Shown: one piece after another, positions 10,853 to 22,699 of the stretch
How positions within the stretch are numbered: the first letter of the stretch is position 1
How the letters are laid out: each line of letters begins with the position of its first letter
Assembly: GCA_037127255.1 (NCBI GenBank)
Contig: JBANSL010000020.1
Coordinates: 51,125,098-51,189,097, forward strand
Length of the DNA: 64,000 nt
Source of the DNA: Persicaria tinctoria
Lineage: Eukaryota; Streptophyta; Magnoliopsida; Caryophyllales; Polygonaceae
Direction: 5' to 3'
Notes under the pieces: model-generated
Seen by the model: only the letters and a program-made list of their open reading frames with translations
Told to the model about the DNA's origin: nothing
Database searches by the model: none
Position numbers and translations under genes: made by a program

Positions 10853-13378
10853 ATGGTGAAGAATTCGATGACCCTCATGGCATCTTCATATGTCCTATTG
10901 AGCAGTGTAAGAGCTGCAGCCTCCCGGGTAAAACTCTCTTCTGATTACTATTGCTACTGGGTCTTAATTCAAGCTTTTTCGAATCAAACATGTCCGAATC
11001 AGGGATTTATCTCCAATGATGTAAAATTGGGAGCTTTTTTTATGATCTCATTGGAAAAATCTCAGTCTATGTTCTTTGTTGTGCCTAGTCACTTGCTTAT
11101 TAAAATGATAGAGCGCATTCAATTGCAAAATTTGTGGAAATTTTTCAAGGTTTACATGTGGTATAAAAACAATTTCTTGAACATCATAGGTTGTCTTGCG
11201 CAATTTATTTTAGAGAACAATATGTGGTACAGGTTGTGTCAACTTTTGCTTTGTTTTATCAGCAACTGGCTTTTATCGTGCCTTCCGTGGTGGATTATAC
11301 TGCTTTGCTTGCTTGATATTGGCTATCTAATTATGGAGTCTATGATTATATGGCAAACTGAGCTTTCAAAAAATGGATTAATGAAAAGATTCTTTCTGAT
11401 GTATATAGCTTATCAGAAACTCTGGACTCCTGAATTTTTGAGTTTTCATATGTGGCGTATTAAGAGTAAAGTAATGACACTCATATATGCTGGATCTTCT
11501 CCTTACCGGATATGTTTTATTCTGTGCTTTGGCATGCCTAACTTCGGTAAGGACCTAGGTATGACTGGTGTAGTGGAAGCTGCTTGTTCACTGTCTACCT
11601 TTGCTCGCTTGGGCAACAACAATAATGATGAGAACAACATTCCTGAGGGGGTTTCCCGCCCCAATGATGGAGGAGGAATCACAAGCAAAACCTTCCAGGT
11701 AATATACTATATATTGATGGGTGACCCTCCCCTTAATATACATCCTCCGGCTCTTTTGCGAGGTATTGTTTCAACAAATATCCCTTATATCCCATATGAT
11801 GTCTCTTTGGACTCGTATGCCTCAGTTCCATCTAAAGTCTCCCTTTACCGGGCTGCTGAGGAAGTTGCTTTGGGTGTCGATTCTGACATGATCGACTCTC
11901 CCAATATGTGGAAAAGCTTCCTCACCTTCTTCGTTGCTCCTTGCGTAGTACTTTCAGGTATGCGTAAGTTTGAGCAGCAGGAGGTGGGGCTGTTTTCAAA
12001 ATCTGATTCTAGTAACCGTGTTGGGAACTTTGGTGAATCCGAATGGGCATCGTCTAAGCTGATGGGACTAAATGCTAAATTCTATAGGGGGGACCGATTC
12101 TTGCCCTTTGTCAAACTCTTATGTATACTCTATTACGTTAACAAATGGAACTTTGAGTGTTGCCTCCCGTTAAGGATACCTATTAACAGTAGAAATGGCC
12201 TTCTAAACGGTGTATTTACTGATTGTATTACAAGGAATTATTTGGTCTGTGGTTATGCATTAAAAACCAGTGTAAGCTGCCTCTGTTTTGATTCTGTTGG
12301 CCTTAAACTCGTGTCGGCTAGGAGGAAAAAGGTTTGTAACATCATAGATGCTGCAAGTTTCTATATATATAAAGCTCTTTATAAGTCTAGTTTAACTGAA
12401 TTGTCCTATGCTTCTATTGTTGCTCCTCATGTTTCTTTTTTCAAGTTATATGAGTTTGAGCAGCTGGAAGGATGGGACCCTGTTACCCCCACTCCTGACT
12501 ATTGCAAAGGTGATTTCCATGTAGTCTATATTACATTTTCCCAATTGATGGGAAATTGCAAAAAAGCCCAAACAAGTGAACCTTATTACTACTCTAACAA
12601 GTCTATTTGTGATTTACAATTATTCAACAAATGTTTTCTACTTCTAAAGAACTACTGGGAACATTCGAGCTGGGTTTGCCCTACCACCTGTATACTCTCA
12701 TATGGGCTTCTGGTTTTGTGGAAAGTTGTTTTTTTTCACCCTTGGAAAAGTCTGTGTAATGATCGTGTGAATAATTATCATTCGAGCAAAAGACTGTTAT
12801 CTCTCGTCCATTATCACATTTATTGGATTGTGAATGATGAAATTTTGTATTTTGGTGCTGTTTTCTGTCCTTGTTATATAGCAATAACTAAAGCGAAACA
12901 ATCTTTCTTCAAACCCACTTGTATCGGCAAATTTGACCTCATTGAGTTATCCTTTCAAATTAGCTACGTTCAAAATTTAATCTCAGGGAAAAATTGTTGT
13001 AAAACAAATTGGAATCCAAGGGGTATTCAATGGTGCTGTTCTTGGCCTTGTAACAAACTTAGTGGGTATCTTATGCTACGGGGAATTTGGCCCCCTCTTC
13101 ATCTATATGCTAGATTAGTCAACAACGGCATAGTGCAAACACTTAAGAAGGATGTAATTGGATTTTATGAGCCACCAATCACGGCTGTGTACTATGCCAT
13201 GTTCAACTATGTTCGACGGTGTACTAGACCTTGTATTACCTATGCAAATAAGGGGAACCAAAATATTTACAAATTCTTAGACAAAAGCAAGAGTGTTGGG
13301 AACACCGCAAAAAGAGTAAGCTATGAGTATGGGAGGGCTCACCTTTTGCTCTCCTATGCACAAACAAAGTGGTCATGA
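10853..13378 (+). CDS. LINE ORF1, unusual protein of about 841 residues
   Basis: Continuously open from before the LINE start to the TGA at 13376-13378; the first ATG inside the element is 10853. The stop overlaps the ORF2 start as ATGA, an arrangement known for coupled translation in non-LTR elements. Plant L1 ORF1 proteins normally carry a DUF4283 domain and a CCHC zinc knuckle and are 400-650 residues long. Here I see neither a CX2CX4HX4C motif nor DUF4283, and the protein is rich in Cys, Trp, Tyr and Phe with long hydrophobic runs. An open frame this long in AT-rich DNA is very unlikely by chance. Its role is not recognised; a nucleic-acid-binding ORF1p role is inferred only from position. 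Confidence 0.55.
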   Translation: MVKNSMTLMASSYVLLSSVRAAASRVKLSSDYYCYWVLIQAFSNQTCPNQGFISNDVKLGAFFMISLEKSQSMFFVVPSHLLIKMIERIQLQNLWKFFKVYMWYKNNFLNIIGCLAQFILENNMWYRLCQLLLCFISNWLLSCLPWWIILLCLLDIGYLIMESMIIWQTELSKNGLMKRFFLMYIAYQKLWTPEFLSFHMWRIKSKVMTLIYAGSSPYRICFILCFGMPNFGKDLGMTGVVEAACSLSTFARLGNNNNDENNIPEGVSRPNDGGGITSKTFQVIYYILMGDPPLNIHPPALLRGIVSTNIPYIPYDVSLDSYASVPSKVSLYRAAEEVALGVDSDMIDSPNMWKSFLTFFVAPCVVLSGMRKFEQQEVGLFSKSDSSNRVGNFGESEWASSKLMGLNAKFYRGDRFLPFVKLLCILYYVNKWNFECCLPLRIPINSRNGLLNGVFTDCITRNYLVCGYALKTSVSCLCFDSVGLKLVSARRKKVCNIIDAASFYIYKALYKSSLTELSYASIVAPHVSFFKLYEFEQLEGWDPVTPTPDYCKGDFHVVYITFSQLMGNCKKAQTSEPYYYSNKSICDLQLFNKCFLLLKNYWEHSSWVCPTTCILSYGLLVLWKVVFFHPWKSLCNDRVNNYHSSKRLLSLVHYHIYWIVNDEILYFGAVFCPCYIAITKAKQSFFKPTCIGKFDLIELSFQISYVQNLISGKNCCKTNWNPRGIQWCCSWPCNKLSGYLMLRGIWPPLHLYARLVNNGIVQTLKKDVIGFYEPPITAVYYAMFNYVRRCTRPCITYANKGNQNIYKFLDKSKSVGNTAKRVSYEYGRAHLLLSYAQTKWS

Positions 13379-16300
13379 TCATACGATATTGGAACTGTAG
13401 AGGGATTGGAAAACAAACCTTCTGGACTAACATGAACGAATGGCGGTCGTTAGATCATGTACAAATGCTAATCTTAGCAGAAACAAAGACTGAAACAGAA
13501 CCAAAGGAATCTCTATGGAAAAATGCGGGATTCACAAACATGTGTTGGTCCCCGGCGTCGGGTCGTGCCGGGGGCATTGCCCTATTCTGGAATGAAAACT
13601 CCTTCATAGACGAATCCATCTCGGTAATTATTCATCTCCCTAGAATTATTGGCATAAAATATGAGAACATAAAAGAGAACTTTGAGTGTCTAATGCTGTT
13701 TGTATACGCCCCACCAAACCCCTCAGAAAAAGACGACTTCTGGAGAAATCTAAAAAATCTGATTACCCAAAGTGATATTCCATGCCTAATCATGGGAGAT
13801 TTAAACGAAATAAGCCAACCAGCGGATAAAAGTGGAGGGGCAGAAACCCTTCCCGGAAGATTTACGAGAATAATGGAATTCAAATATGCTTGCTCCCTGC
13901 TGGACATCCCCTCGTACGACAACCCGTTTACTTGGAGAAAAAAGCAATTTGGTCCAGATAACATTTTGGAAAAACTTGATAGGGTACTTGTCCATCATGA
14001 AGTAATTGACATGTTCCCCGAGTTGGCAATTAAGAATGGAGCATTCTCTAACTCGGACCACTGTCCTATCTCAATTAACATCTCCAAAAACACTAGCTTT
14101 AAACCACCCCCTTTTAAATTTGAAAACATTTGGCTGCAAAGGAGAGACTTCCGAAATATTGTTAAGCAATCATGGAGAGCTTCATGTGCAGGCTCTGCTA
14201 TGTTCCGTATTACATACAAATCAAAAATCCTCAAACAAAAGGCCAAAAAGTGGAATAAAAAACATTTGGAAACATCTTCCGACAAATACAAGACGTTGAC
14301 GAGGCCCTAATCGAAATACAATCTATCCAACAAACCAACCAAAACCCAGATTCGTACACAAAAGAACAAAATCTACTATCTAAAAGAGAAAAACTGCTTC
14401 TTTTCCATAAAACTTATTGGAACCAAAGAGCTAAATCAAAACACTTAAAACTAGCAGACACCAACTCCTCCTATTTCCATAGAGTAGCCACGGGGAGAAG
14501 AAATCGGAAGATAATTAGAACAATTACCTCCGCAGAAGGAACAAACATAATTGGCAATGAGAATATTAAAAGAGAAATTCAAAGAGACTTTGAGAAAAGA
14601 TTTAATCGGGAAAAAATGCACAGGAACCCCCAAATAGAAGAATACCTTTCAGAAATCAACCCGACCATTACAGAAGAGGAAAACAAATCTCTTATCCAAC
14701 AACCAACAAACAGTGAAATCAAAAAGGCTGTTTTCTCTATAGGGAACAACAAATCCCCTGGTCCTGATGGAATGACGGCTGAGTTCTACAAAAATTATTG
14801 GGACATCGTTGGATCTGATATCATCCGGGCTACAAAAGCATTTTTTCACTCTGGCAAAATGCTGAAACAAATTAACCACACTTTCATCTCCCTCATACCA
14901 AAAATTGATAACCCTACCATGACTACACACTATCGCCCTATTAGCCTATGTTCTACCTTATATAAAATCATCTCAAAGATAATAACAGAACGACTGAAAA
15001 TGGTGATAGGAAAACTTATACACCCATTACAAGGAGCTTTTGTTTCCGACAGAGCAATCCAAAACAATATCCTAATAGCCCACGAGATATTCCACTCCTT
15101 TCGCACTAGAAAAGGTACCAAGGGATGGGCGGCAATAAAACTTGATATGGAGAAAGCATACGACAGAGTAGATTGGCACTTCACGAAAGCAGTCCTCCAA
15201 AAATTTGGATTCAGCAAAAAATTTGTGGATATTATTATGGAATGTGTGACCACAGTCTCCTTTTCTGTTTTAGTAAACAACGGTCCTACAGACCCCTTCA
15301 AACCTTCAAGGGGTTTGAGGCAAGGGGACCCCCTCTCCCCGTTTCTCTTCCTGCTCGGGGCAGAAATTCTTGCGCGTAAACTCTCAAGGGATGCAGAATC
15401 TAACCACAACAGCATCGGATTCAAATTTGGCCATTCGGGCCCCTGCGTTCCGTTCTTGGCCTTTGCAGACGACATAATAATTTTCTCAAAAGGAACTAAC
15501 TCTGCATGTACAAAAGTTAAAGAAATAATTGAAGATTATTGTAAATTCTTAGGGCAAAAAATAAATTATCATAAATCGTCCTTCCAAACCACCCCGGGTA
15601 TTCCTAGATCAAGAGCTCGAGACCTAGAAGGGATTCTAAACATACCCCTTGAACGAAACCTGGAAAAATATTTAGGTTGTCCAATCATAAATGGGAGGGT
15701 TACCAAGGAAACCTTTGGCGAAATGATTTGCAAATCTAAAGACCAATTGAGCAAATGGCGAGCCAATGCTCTTTCTCAACAAGGTAGAGCAACCCTAATA
15801 GTGTCTAATTTATCATCGAAACCTTTATACTCAATGCAGAGCTTCATGCTTCCGATAGCGGTACACAAACAACTAGATCAAATCAACAGAACCTTTTTCT
15901 GGAACAAAGATGCTCAACATAGTCCTTTAATCAGTTGGGACAAAATATGCAAACCAAAAAAGGACGGAGGATTGGGAATTAGAAAAACCAAAGATATGAA
16001 TGAAGCTCTTCAGCTAAAACTCCTCTGGAAAATTCTAGCGGAACCGGAAAATAACTGGGTCAAAATCATACAACACAAGTATCTGAAAGAAAGCCACATC
16101 CTTACCTACTCTAGAAAAGGCAATGCCTCGTGGCAATGGTCGAAACTAAGTTATCTGATTCCAAAATTCAAAAAGGGGCTCATCTGGCAGGTGGGTGATG
16201 GAAAATCAATTAAGTTTTGGGAAGATAACTGGGTGGATACGACTCCTCTAAAAGACAAAACAGACTCTCAACATAACATTAACCAACATGATTCCGTAAG

Positions 16301-17501
16301 CAATTTCATTATAGGAGGACAATGGTGGAAGGAAAAACTCGAATCGGTGCTCCCAAAGCCAATAGTAGAGGATATAATGCAAATTCCACTGCCAATCACT
16401 CCCCTGACAGATAGACTGTATTGGTGGCCTGCCAAAAAGGGATGGTTCACAACAACAAGTGCCTTTAACTTAATCTCATCAACTCCACAAAGTTCGTCGG
16501 ATGAGTTCTCATGGATTTGGAAACTTGACGCCCCACCTAAAGTTAAGAACTTTATTTGGAAAATAAAACAAAAAGGTCTAGCCACGGCTTCCAGGCTGGC
16601 CCTAAAAGGGGTGGCAGTACCGACCACATGTAGCTTGTGCAACCAGTTCATGGAAGATGATATTCACCTATTCATAGAATGTCCCATCAACAATTTCCAG
16701 CAACAATTCCATGGTCAAATATCTCAAAACATCAACAATCTAATTACAGGAAACAGAGATATGAATCAAATTTTACAAACTTTAGGTTCCACTCTTCCGA
16801 TGGAAAAGAAACAACAATTAGCAATCAGATGGTGGACCATCTGGTTTATAAGAAATCAAACAATCTTTAGAAATGAAACCCTTCCCTCTACAGAGGCTAT
16901 AAAGAAAATGATCACAACCAATATCGATAATTGGAGGAAAGCTAGTAAGTGGAATGATATGGAGGAAGACGGCATACAGAAACAAAGTAAAGGAAAAGGA
17001 CTATCTGGAAACAATAGGAAAACCTACCGATGGAAAAAACCTCCAGAGGGCAAATATAAGTTAAACTTTGACGGATCATTCAAATCAACCACAAACAGTT
17101 CCATTGGATACATCATCAGAGACTGGCATGGAAACCCAATCAACATTGGCGGAAAAGCAAACGGTGGACAATCACCCCTTATAGCGGAAGCCTTAGCTCT
17201 ACGCCTATGGATAGAAAAGGTGAGAGAACTAAACATAGCAAATCTAATAATAGAAGGAGACTCTAAAATTATCACAGATTACCTAACATCACAAGCTGGA
17301 TGTCCTTGGGAAATAGAAATGGCTATATCAGATATCCAAAACCTTCTCAAAGGAATAAGAAATGTAAACATATCACATATTCCCCGTATTGGTAACCGGG
17401 TAGCAGATAAGGTTGCACACCTTTGCTACTCTACCAGGGGATCTGAGCTATACTCAGATACAGGTCTTCTTGACCTCATCCGACATGATGCCTTCGGTTA
17501 G
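13375..17501 (+). pseudogene. LINE ORF2: endonuclease, reverse transcriptase, RNase H (one frameshift)
   Basis: The start ATG at 13375 begins MIIRYWNCRG. The APE-type endonuclease spans about residues 1-230, with WNCRG, LAETK, FVYAPPN, IMGDLNEI, LDRVL and SNSDHCP. After a single-base shift in the A-run near 14256-14261 the next frame continues to 17501. The reverse transcriptase follows with NKSPGPDG, FISLIPKI, YRPISLC, LDMEKAYDRV, GLRQGDPLSP and the catalytic FADDII. A zinc-binding domain (CSLCNQF, HLFIECP) precedes a C-terminal RNase H with NFDGS, EALAL, IEGDSK and GNRVADKVAH. All catalytic motifs inspected are intact. The enzyme nicks target DNA and copies its own RNA in place. Only the one frameshift separates the endonuclease from the rest. 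Confidence 0.93.
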
Positions 17502-17560
17502 GGTCCCCCAACCGAATTTTTACCTAATCAAAAAAAAAAAAGTGTTTCTTGCCTTGGTGG

Positions 17561-17735
17561 TTGTGCTGATTGGGAGTTCCGTGTGGTCATCGGTTCGATT
17601 CACAATCTTCCACGCTGTATTTTTTTTTAAACAAAAGGAGGCGCGTGTATTTGGCAAGCTGTTTCGTTTTTTTTAATCGCTGTTTTATTTTTTAAAAAAC
17701 AGAAGGGGCGCGCGTGTCTTTTGGCACTTTGGCAG
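17561..17735. other. E2 sequence right of the LINE
   Basis: Resumes the sequence interrupted by the LINE. It contains TCATCGGTTCGATTC, which resembles a tRNA B-box but lacks a matching A-box at tRNA spacing. GCGCGTG occurs at 17641-17647 and 17710-17716. Confidence 0.4.
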
Positions 17736-17796
17736 CCAATCAAATTAGTCCTCACGGTTTTCACCCTAATTTTGGTTTTCACCGGAGCGCACCCCT
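17736..17796 (-). repeat. E2 right terminal inverted repeat
   Basis: Reverse complement of 7557-7618, with the same CTCCGGTGAAAAC and GGTGAAAACCGTGAGGA blocks. Confidence 0.75.
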
Positions 17797-18307
<511 letters not shown>

Positions 18308-18379
18308 GTGGGAGGGTTCAAGTGAGAAGTAATTGGTCCGGTAAGAAGGTGAGAAGCACTGGGGTACACGCGCTTCTAA

Positions 18380-18920
18380 TTTCTTATTCCCTCTCTCCTG
18401 CCAATCGGTCTCCTTCGCTCCCATGGTATTTCTAACGCCTACTCCGACCGCCATGGCCTCTCCACCAACGACCTTTATCACCCTCGACCTTTCTCGCAAC
18501 CTTCGGATCTGCCTCTTCGTCTCGCCGCCCTTCACCTCTCTCCGAGAGGTTGTCAATTTCCCCAGATTGGCCAGTGAGCGAAGAAACAGACGCGGCGCTT
18601 GCACTGAGTGCCGTCCTTGCACGGCTGAGTCCGATAGCACGCCAGGGGGAGCCAGCACTCGAAGATGCCGTGAAGGAACTCGTGGGAGTGTCCCTTCCTC
18701 CACCGGAGGATTCAATCGTTGTCCACCGGACGATTCGATCTCCGAGATTGAAGCCGGAGGGATATGTTGATCGATCGCTATCCTTGATACCGCCTCCCTT
18801 CGCCCTTCGCCGCTAGTTACCGTCGGTACCTCACCGTGTGTTATCGGGGTTGTCGCTTGTCTCCGTGCTCGAAGGTACTTAGCACGTCGTCGCCGCCGAT
18901 GCTCTCTACAACTCCAAACA
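18380..18920 (+). other. E3 GC-rich exon-like block of unknown origin
   Basis: CG-rich sequence bounded by AT-rich DNA, as in E2 where the equivalent position is captured gene DNA. Two overlapping forward frames (18423-18770, 18550-18816) stay open but resemble no family I recognise; one contains [19 protein letters not shown] think it is a captured host-gene leader or exon, but I cannot name the source. Confidence 0.35.
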
Positions 18921-19094
18921 AAGAAGATGACATGTTAGGGCTAATTACAAAATTGGCACAATGTTCTTAAAAATTGCTAATTACGAGCAAGTCATTGTTT
19001 TGTTAATCAAATCGGATTGGCCCCGGTGTAATTGGCATTTTGTTTGACTAAGATTCAAATCATATATACTTCGTTATGTTTAATTTAAGAAAAT

Positions 19095-19830
19095 ATAAAG
19101 TGGTTTAGGGTTTTAATACCAAGCAGTTCAGGGGGTTTATACCAAGCGGTTCTGGATTTTAAATCAAGTCGTTCATGGGTTTTATACCAAGTGGTTCAGG
19201 GTTTTAATATCAAGTGGTTCAGAGTATTTATACCAAGTAGTTCAGGGGTTTATACCAAGTGGTTCAGGATTTAATACCAAGTGGTTCAGGTTTTTTATAC
19301 CAAGTGGTTCAGGGGTTTATATCAAGTGGTTCAGAGTTTTTTATACCAAGTGGTTCAGGGTTTTAATACCAAGTGGTTCAGAGTTTATATATCAAGTGGT
19401 TCAAGATTTAATACCAAGTGGTTCAGGGTTTAATACCAAGTGGTTCAGGGGTTTATACTAAGTGGTTCAGGATTTAATACCAAGTGGTTCAATGTTTAAT
19501 ATCAAGTGGTTCAGGGTTTTTTAAACCAAGTATTTCAGCACATATAAATAGAAGTGGTTCACGAAATAAATTGTATTGGTTCATGAACCATTTGATTTAA
19601 AATAACTAAATAATTAAGTAAAAATTAAACATTACAAGAAAATAAAAGAAGAATGAAAACTTCATGAACCGCTTCTTTATAACTTCATGAATCACTTCTT
19701 GATAAAATTGAAAATGAAAGATAGAAATCTTGTTTCAGGGTTTTAATACCAAGTGATTTAGGGTTTTAATACCAAATGGTTCAGAGATTTTATACCAAGT
19801 GGTTCAGGGATTTTATACCAAGTGGAATAA
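19095..19830. repeat. E3 motif array: ATACCAAGTGGTTCAGGGTTT
   Basis: About twenty copies of a 20-25-bp unit with core AAGTGGTTCAGG, spaced by GTTTTAATACC or GTTTATACC. Degenerate members (AAGTATTTCAG, GAAGTGGTTCACG) lie at the edges, and inverted ones (CATGAACCACTT-like) at 19575-19700. GGTTCA is the complement of the TGAACC core in E1. Confidence 0.9.
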
Positions 19831-20106
19831 TAATAATTTTTTTTTATTGTGAAATATATATATTAATATGTATCTTAATGTGTAATTAATAAATTTATGT
19901 GAAAACATTATAATTATAATTAGAAAAATATCTATATCGAAAGTAGTAAAATCAATTTTGAGGCAATTCACTCCCTAGTAAATTTGATTATATGCTACAA
20001 ATGACAAGAGAAACAGCTTCTCAAAGTGGTGCATGAATTGGGTACCCACAGGAAGGTTTTAATTTCGATTCCCAGGATTCGCGCGTGTATGGACATGTCT
20101 TTTTAT

Positions 20107-20365
20107 TAAGGGTGGGCACGGGACGGGACGGGACGGGATTGGGTCGGGACGGGACTCGTCTCGCGAAATTTTTTCGGGACGGGATTGACATTTTTTTTTT
20201 GGGACGGGATCGGGACGGGATGGTGTCTGGACGGGACGGGACGGGCCTTGTCCCGCATATAAAAATAATAAAATATTATATAAATTTGCAAAGTAAAAAA
20301 TGCTTTCATAATTCATTATTTAGTATAATATGTTGAATACGGTATTATTCTCAACTATATTATTC

Positions 20366-20416
<51 letters not shown>

Positions 20417-20606
20417 ATACTATTATTAATTCATACAATGAATGTATAATTAATTAGAATGTTAAACATATTTGGCTACATTATCTTACTAGATTAAGAC
20501 GGAAAGGAATTGAGATGAGATTCACCAATATTGTCTCATTATCGATTGATAGTTGGGAAGAATACCGTATTTAATTAGCTATTTGCCTCTTGTAACTATA
20601 AATGGG

Positions 20607-20678
<72 letters not shown>

Positions 20679-21056
20679 CCCACGTTATAATTAAAAATAA
20701 AATAAAATAATATTACTTATTTTTATTGTTATTATTATAAAATAATTATACTTTACAAGAAAAAAAATATAATATGATATAATAATAATTTTATTATAAA
20801 TTAATATTATTATGAAATTATATTATAATATTATATAATAATATTATTATTATTATAAATTGAAAATTATTATTATAGTTATAAATAATATTTGCTCAAA
20901 TAATAATATTATTATTATTATAAACAAATATTATTATTATTATTATAAATGGAAGATTATGATTATAATTATAATTATAATATTTGCCCAAAATAATAAT
21001 ACTAATAATATATTATTATTATTCTATAATATTATAATATTATTATTATTATAAAA

Positions 21057-21098
<42 letters not shown>

Positions 21099-21338
21099 GT
21101 TGTTGTTTTTGTTGTTGTTGTTGTTATTATTATTATTGTTATTATTATTATTATATGTGGGACGGGACGGGATTTGCGGGATCCCACCGGGATCGTCCCG
21201 CATTTCGTCCCGCATAATTTTTGCGGGACGGGATCGGGACGGGATTCACTATTTTGTCCTAAATCCCACCGGGATCAGGACGGGATCGGGACGGGACCGG
21301 GACGGGATCGGAATTTGCGGGATTTGTGCCCACCCCTA
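20107..21338. mobile_element. Non-autonomous hAT element nested in E3
   Basis: The 8-bp target duplication CTTTTTAT is perfect (20099-20106 and 21339-21346). Terminal inverted repeats read TAAGGGTGGGCAC and TAGGGGTGGGCAC. Next to both ends are subterminal repeats of GGGACGGGATCGGGACGGGA type. The middle is AT-rich with long (TAA)n, (TTA)n and (GTT)n runs (20371-20415, 20611-20680, 21058-21152). No transposase frame; frames over the triplet repeats are artefacts. Confidence 0.93.
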
Positions 21339-21537
21339 CTTTTTATTAATTATTTGGCGGAGTGGCGCGTGCACCACATGCGAGGAGAGAGTGCGAGTGG
21401 GATTGTGTCCACGCGCGGGAGATTTTGGTTGAGCGCTGGCGCGGGAACTTTTTCAAGATTATTTTAATCCTCTATCAACCAATCAGATTCCTTCTTTCCT
21501 TCTCACTTTTAGAGTTGTATGTACCCGAACCCAACCC

Positions 21538-21540
<3 letters not shown>

Positions 21541-21589
<49 letters not shown>
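21541..21589. repeat. (TA)n(GA)n microsatellite between E3 and E4
   Basis: About 10 TA units followed by about 14 GA units. E5 ends in the mirror (CT)n(GT)n block at 25138-25172. Confidence 0.92.
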
Positions 21590-21592
<3 letters not shown>

Positions 21593-21770
21593 GGTATAAA
21601 GTGCACACCCCTTAGGGTGTACTTTAAGCACGATTCCTGACCATTGATTTGGGATAAGCGGATGACTGAGATTAAAAGGCTCTTTTTCTTTTTTTTTTAA
21701 TATAAAAAAACGTGGGGCCCGCGCACTAATTAAAAAAACCGGACTTACTCTCTTTGTTTCATGATGTGGG
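21590..21770 (+). repeat. E4 left long inverted repeat (pairs with 24958-25137)
   Basis: Shared blocks include GTGCACACCCCTTAGGGTGT, AGCGGATG(A/G)CTGAGATTAAA, GGGGCCCGC and the CGGACTTACTCTCTTT / AAAGAGAGTAAGTTCGG pair. Length near 180 bp fits Mutator-type termini. Confidence 0.8.
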
Positions 21771-21799
21771 CGCGTGTGGTGTAGAGAGAGCGAGATTAA

Positions 21800-22630
21800 A
21801 AACCCTAAATTTGAGGCTTCTTCTTTGACGTTCTGGAACCGAAGAGAGCGAGATCAAATGGATCGACTGAGTGGCGGCGTGGCTAGGAACAGGCGATGGG
21901 GTAATTTCTGATTGGCGGCGATGGGGAGTTCCTGATCGGCGGCGGTTGGGGGAGGTGTTTTGCGAATTCCGGCGGTGAGGCTAGGAAGGGGCGAGGCTGG
22001 CAAAGACAGTTCTGGGCGGTGGTGGAGACGGTCTGCGAAGATCGACGGCGGCGAAGGCTCAGGGGAGTTGATGATCGGTGCGACGGGGGTCTTCCACTGG
22101 TTCCCAAGTGAAGGTCGATGAGATGGGTGCCCAGATTGCCAATTGGGAACGAATTCGGAGGTCATCGTCTTCGCGTTTCTCTTCTTGCTCGGCTTTCCAA
22201 GTAAGACGGTGGCGGTTGGCGGTTTTGCGTTTCTCTTCTTGCTCGGCTTTCCAGGTAGGACGATCGCAACTGCAGTCCGGGAGATCGAGCCACCCCGACG
22301 GTTCGATTTCGAGTTCGCTCTAAGGGCGTCTTGGGTGCGGCGGTCTTCGGTGAGGCGACGCGCTGTCCTGGCGAATCGAGTCGAAAGGAAATGTGAGGCA
22401 TCTACTCTTCGTCTGCGAGGAGGGACGTTCGAATCGACTCCAAGGAAAGAGACGATCATTGGCCGCGGCGAGGGTGGGTGGGAGTGGGGGATGGGGTTTG
22501 GGTTTTTGGCTGGAAAGAGACGATCGATGGCGGCGGGGTGGGTGGGTAGGGGTGGGGGGTAGGGGTGGGGAAAGACGATCGATGGCGGCGGGGTTGGGGT
22601 GGGGGTTTGAGTTTGGGTTAGATATCGACG
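21800..22630 (-). other. E4 GC-rich exon-like block of unknown origin
   Basis: GC-rich, with an internal duplication: the segment TTTCTCTTCTTGCTCGGCTT occurs near 22176 and 22234, about 60 bp apart. Frames on both strands are open (minus 21854-22459 is the longest) but repetitive and basic, with no family recognised. Position next to one terminus parallels the captured gene DNA of E2. Confidence 0.3.
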
Positions 22631-22699
22631 AAATCGGGATAGGCCGACCTGAAAATTGTTTAATTAGTCGTAAATTATTTAGACGTATGTATCGAATTT

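Larger units (their letters stand above)
10785..17541 (+). mobile_element. Full-length LINE (plant L1-like non-LTR retrotransposon) inside E2
   Basis: A 19-bp target duplication, GTGTTTCTTGCCTTGGTGG, is present at 10766-10784 and 17542-17560, and the element ends in an A-run (17531-17541). Two frames follow in the usual LINE order: an upstream ORF1 and an endonuclease-reverse transcriptase-RNase H ORF2. The exact target duplication and only one visible frameshift in ORF2 suggest a fairly recent insertion. Confidence 0.93.
7557..17796. mobile_element. E2: Mutator-like element with captured 14-3-3 fragment, interrupted by a LINE
   Basis: Inverted repeats at 7557-7618 and 17736-17796 both read inwards CTCCGGTGAAAAC, then GGTGAAAACCGTGAGGA. 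Without the nested LINE (10785-17541) and one target-site copy the element is about 3.5 kb. It contains a GC-rich exon-like block next to the left end, a 14-3-3 fragment, and a motif array built on GGTTCAAGATTTTAAAATCTTGAACC-type palindromes. CACGCGC heptamers lie at 7636-7642 and (inverted) 17710-17716. TA microsatellites flank both ends and hide any target duplication. No transposase is seen. Confidence 0.6.
18308..21540. mobile_element. E3: Mutator-like element, relative of E1, with a nested hAT
   Basis: Left end (18308-18360) and right end (21478-21540) match each other and the E1 right end: GGGTTCA...TGAGAAG...CCGGT(A/G)AGAAGG on the left, GGGTTGGGTTCGGG...GTGAGAAGGAAAGAAGG on the right. 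Interior: a GC-rich block, then an array of CAAGTGGTTCAGGG motifs, then the hAT insertion. CACGCGC lies at 18367-18373 and 21410-21416, and GCGCGTG at 21365-21371. Confidence 0.55.

Noticed and set aside
14649..15475. Minus-strand frames opposite the LINE
   Set aside because: Shadows of the reverse transcriptase coding frame.
17570..17620. tRNA-like or SINE sequence (GGTTCGATTC)
   Set aside because: Only a B-box-like decamer is present; no A-box at the right distance and no cloverleaf could be drawn. The same holds for GATTCCCAGG near 20070.
7557..17796. E2 as a Helitron
   Set aside because: Clear inverted repeats at both ends and no CTRR hairpin terminus; captured genes alone do not make a Helitron.
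20860..21215. Open frames rich in Asn, Ile or Leu
   Set aside because: They translate (TAA)n/(TTA)n triplet repeats inside the hAT element.
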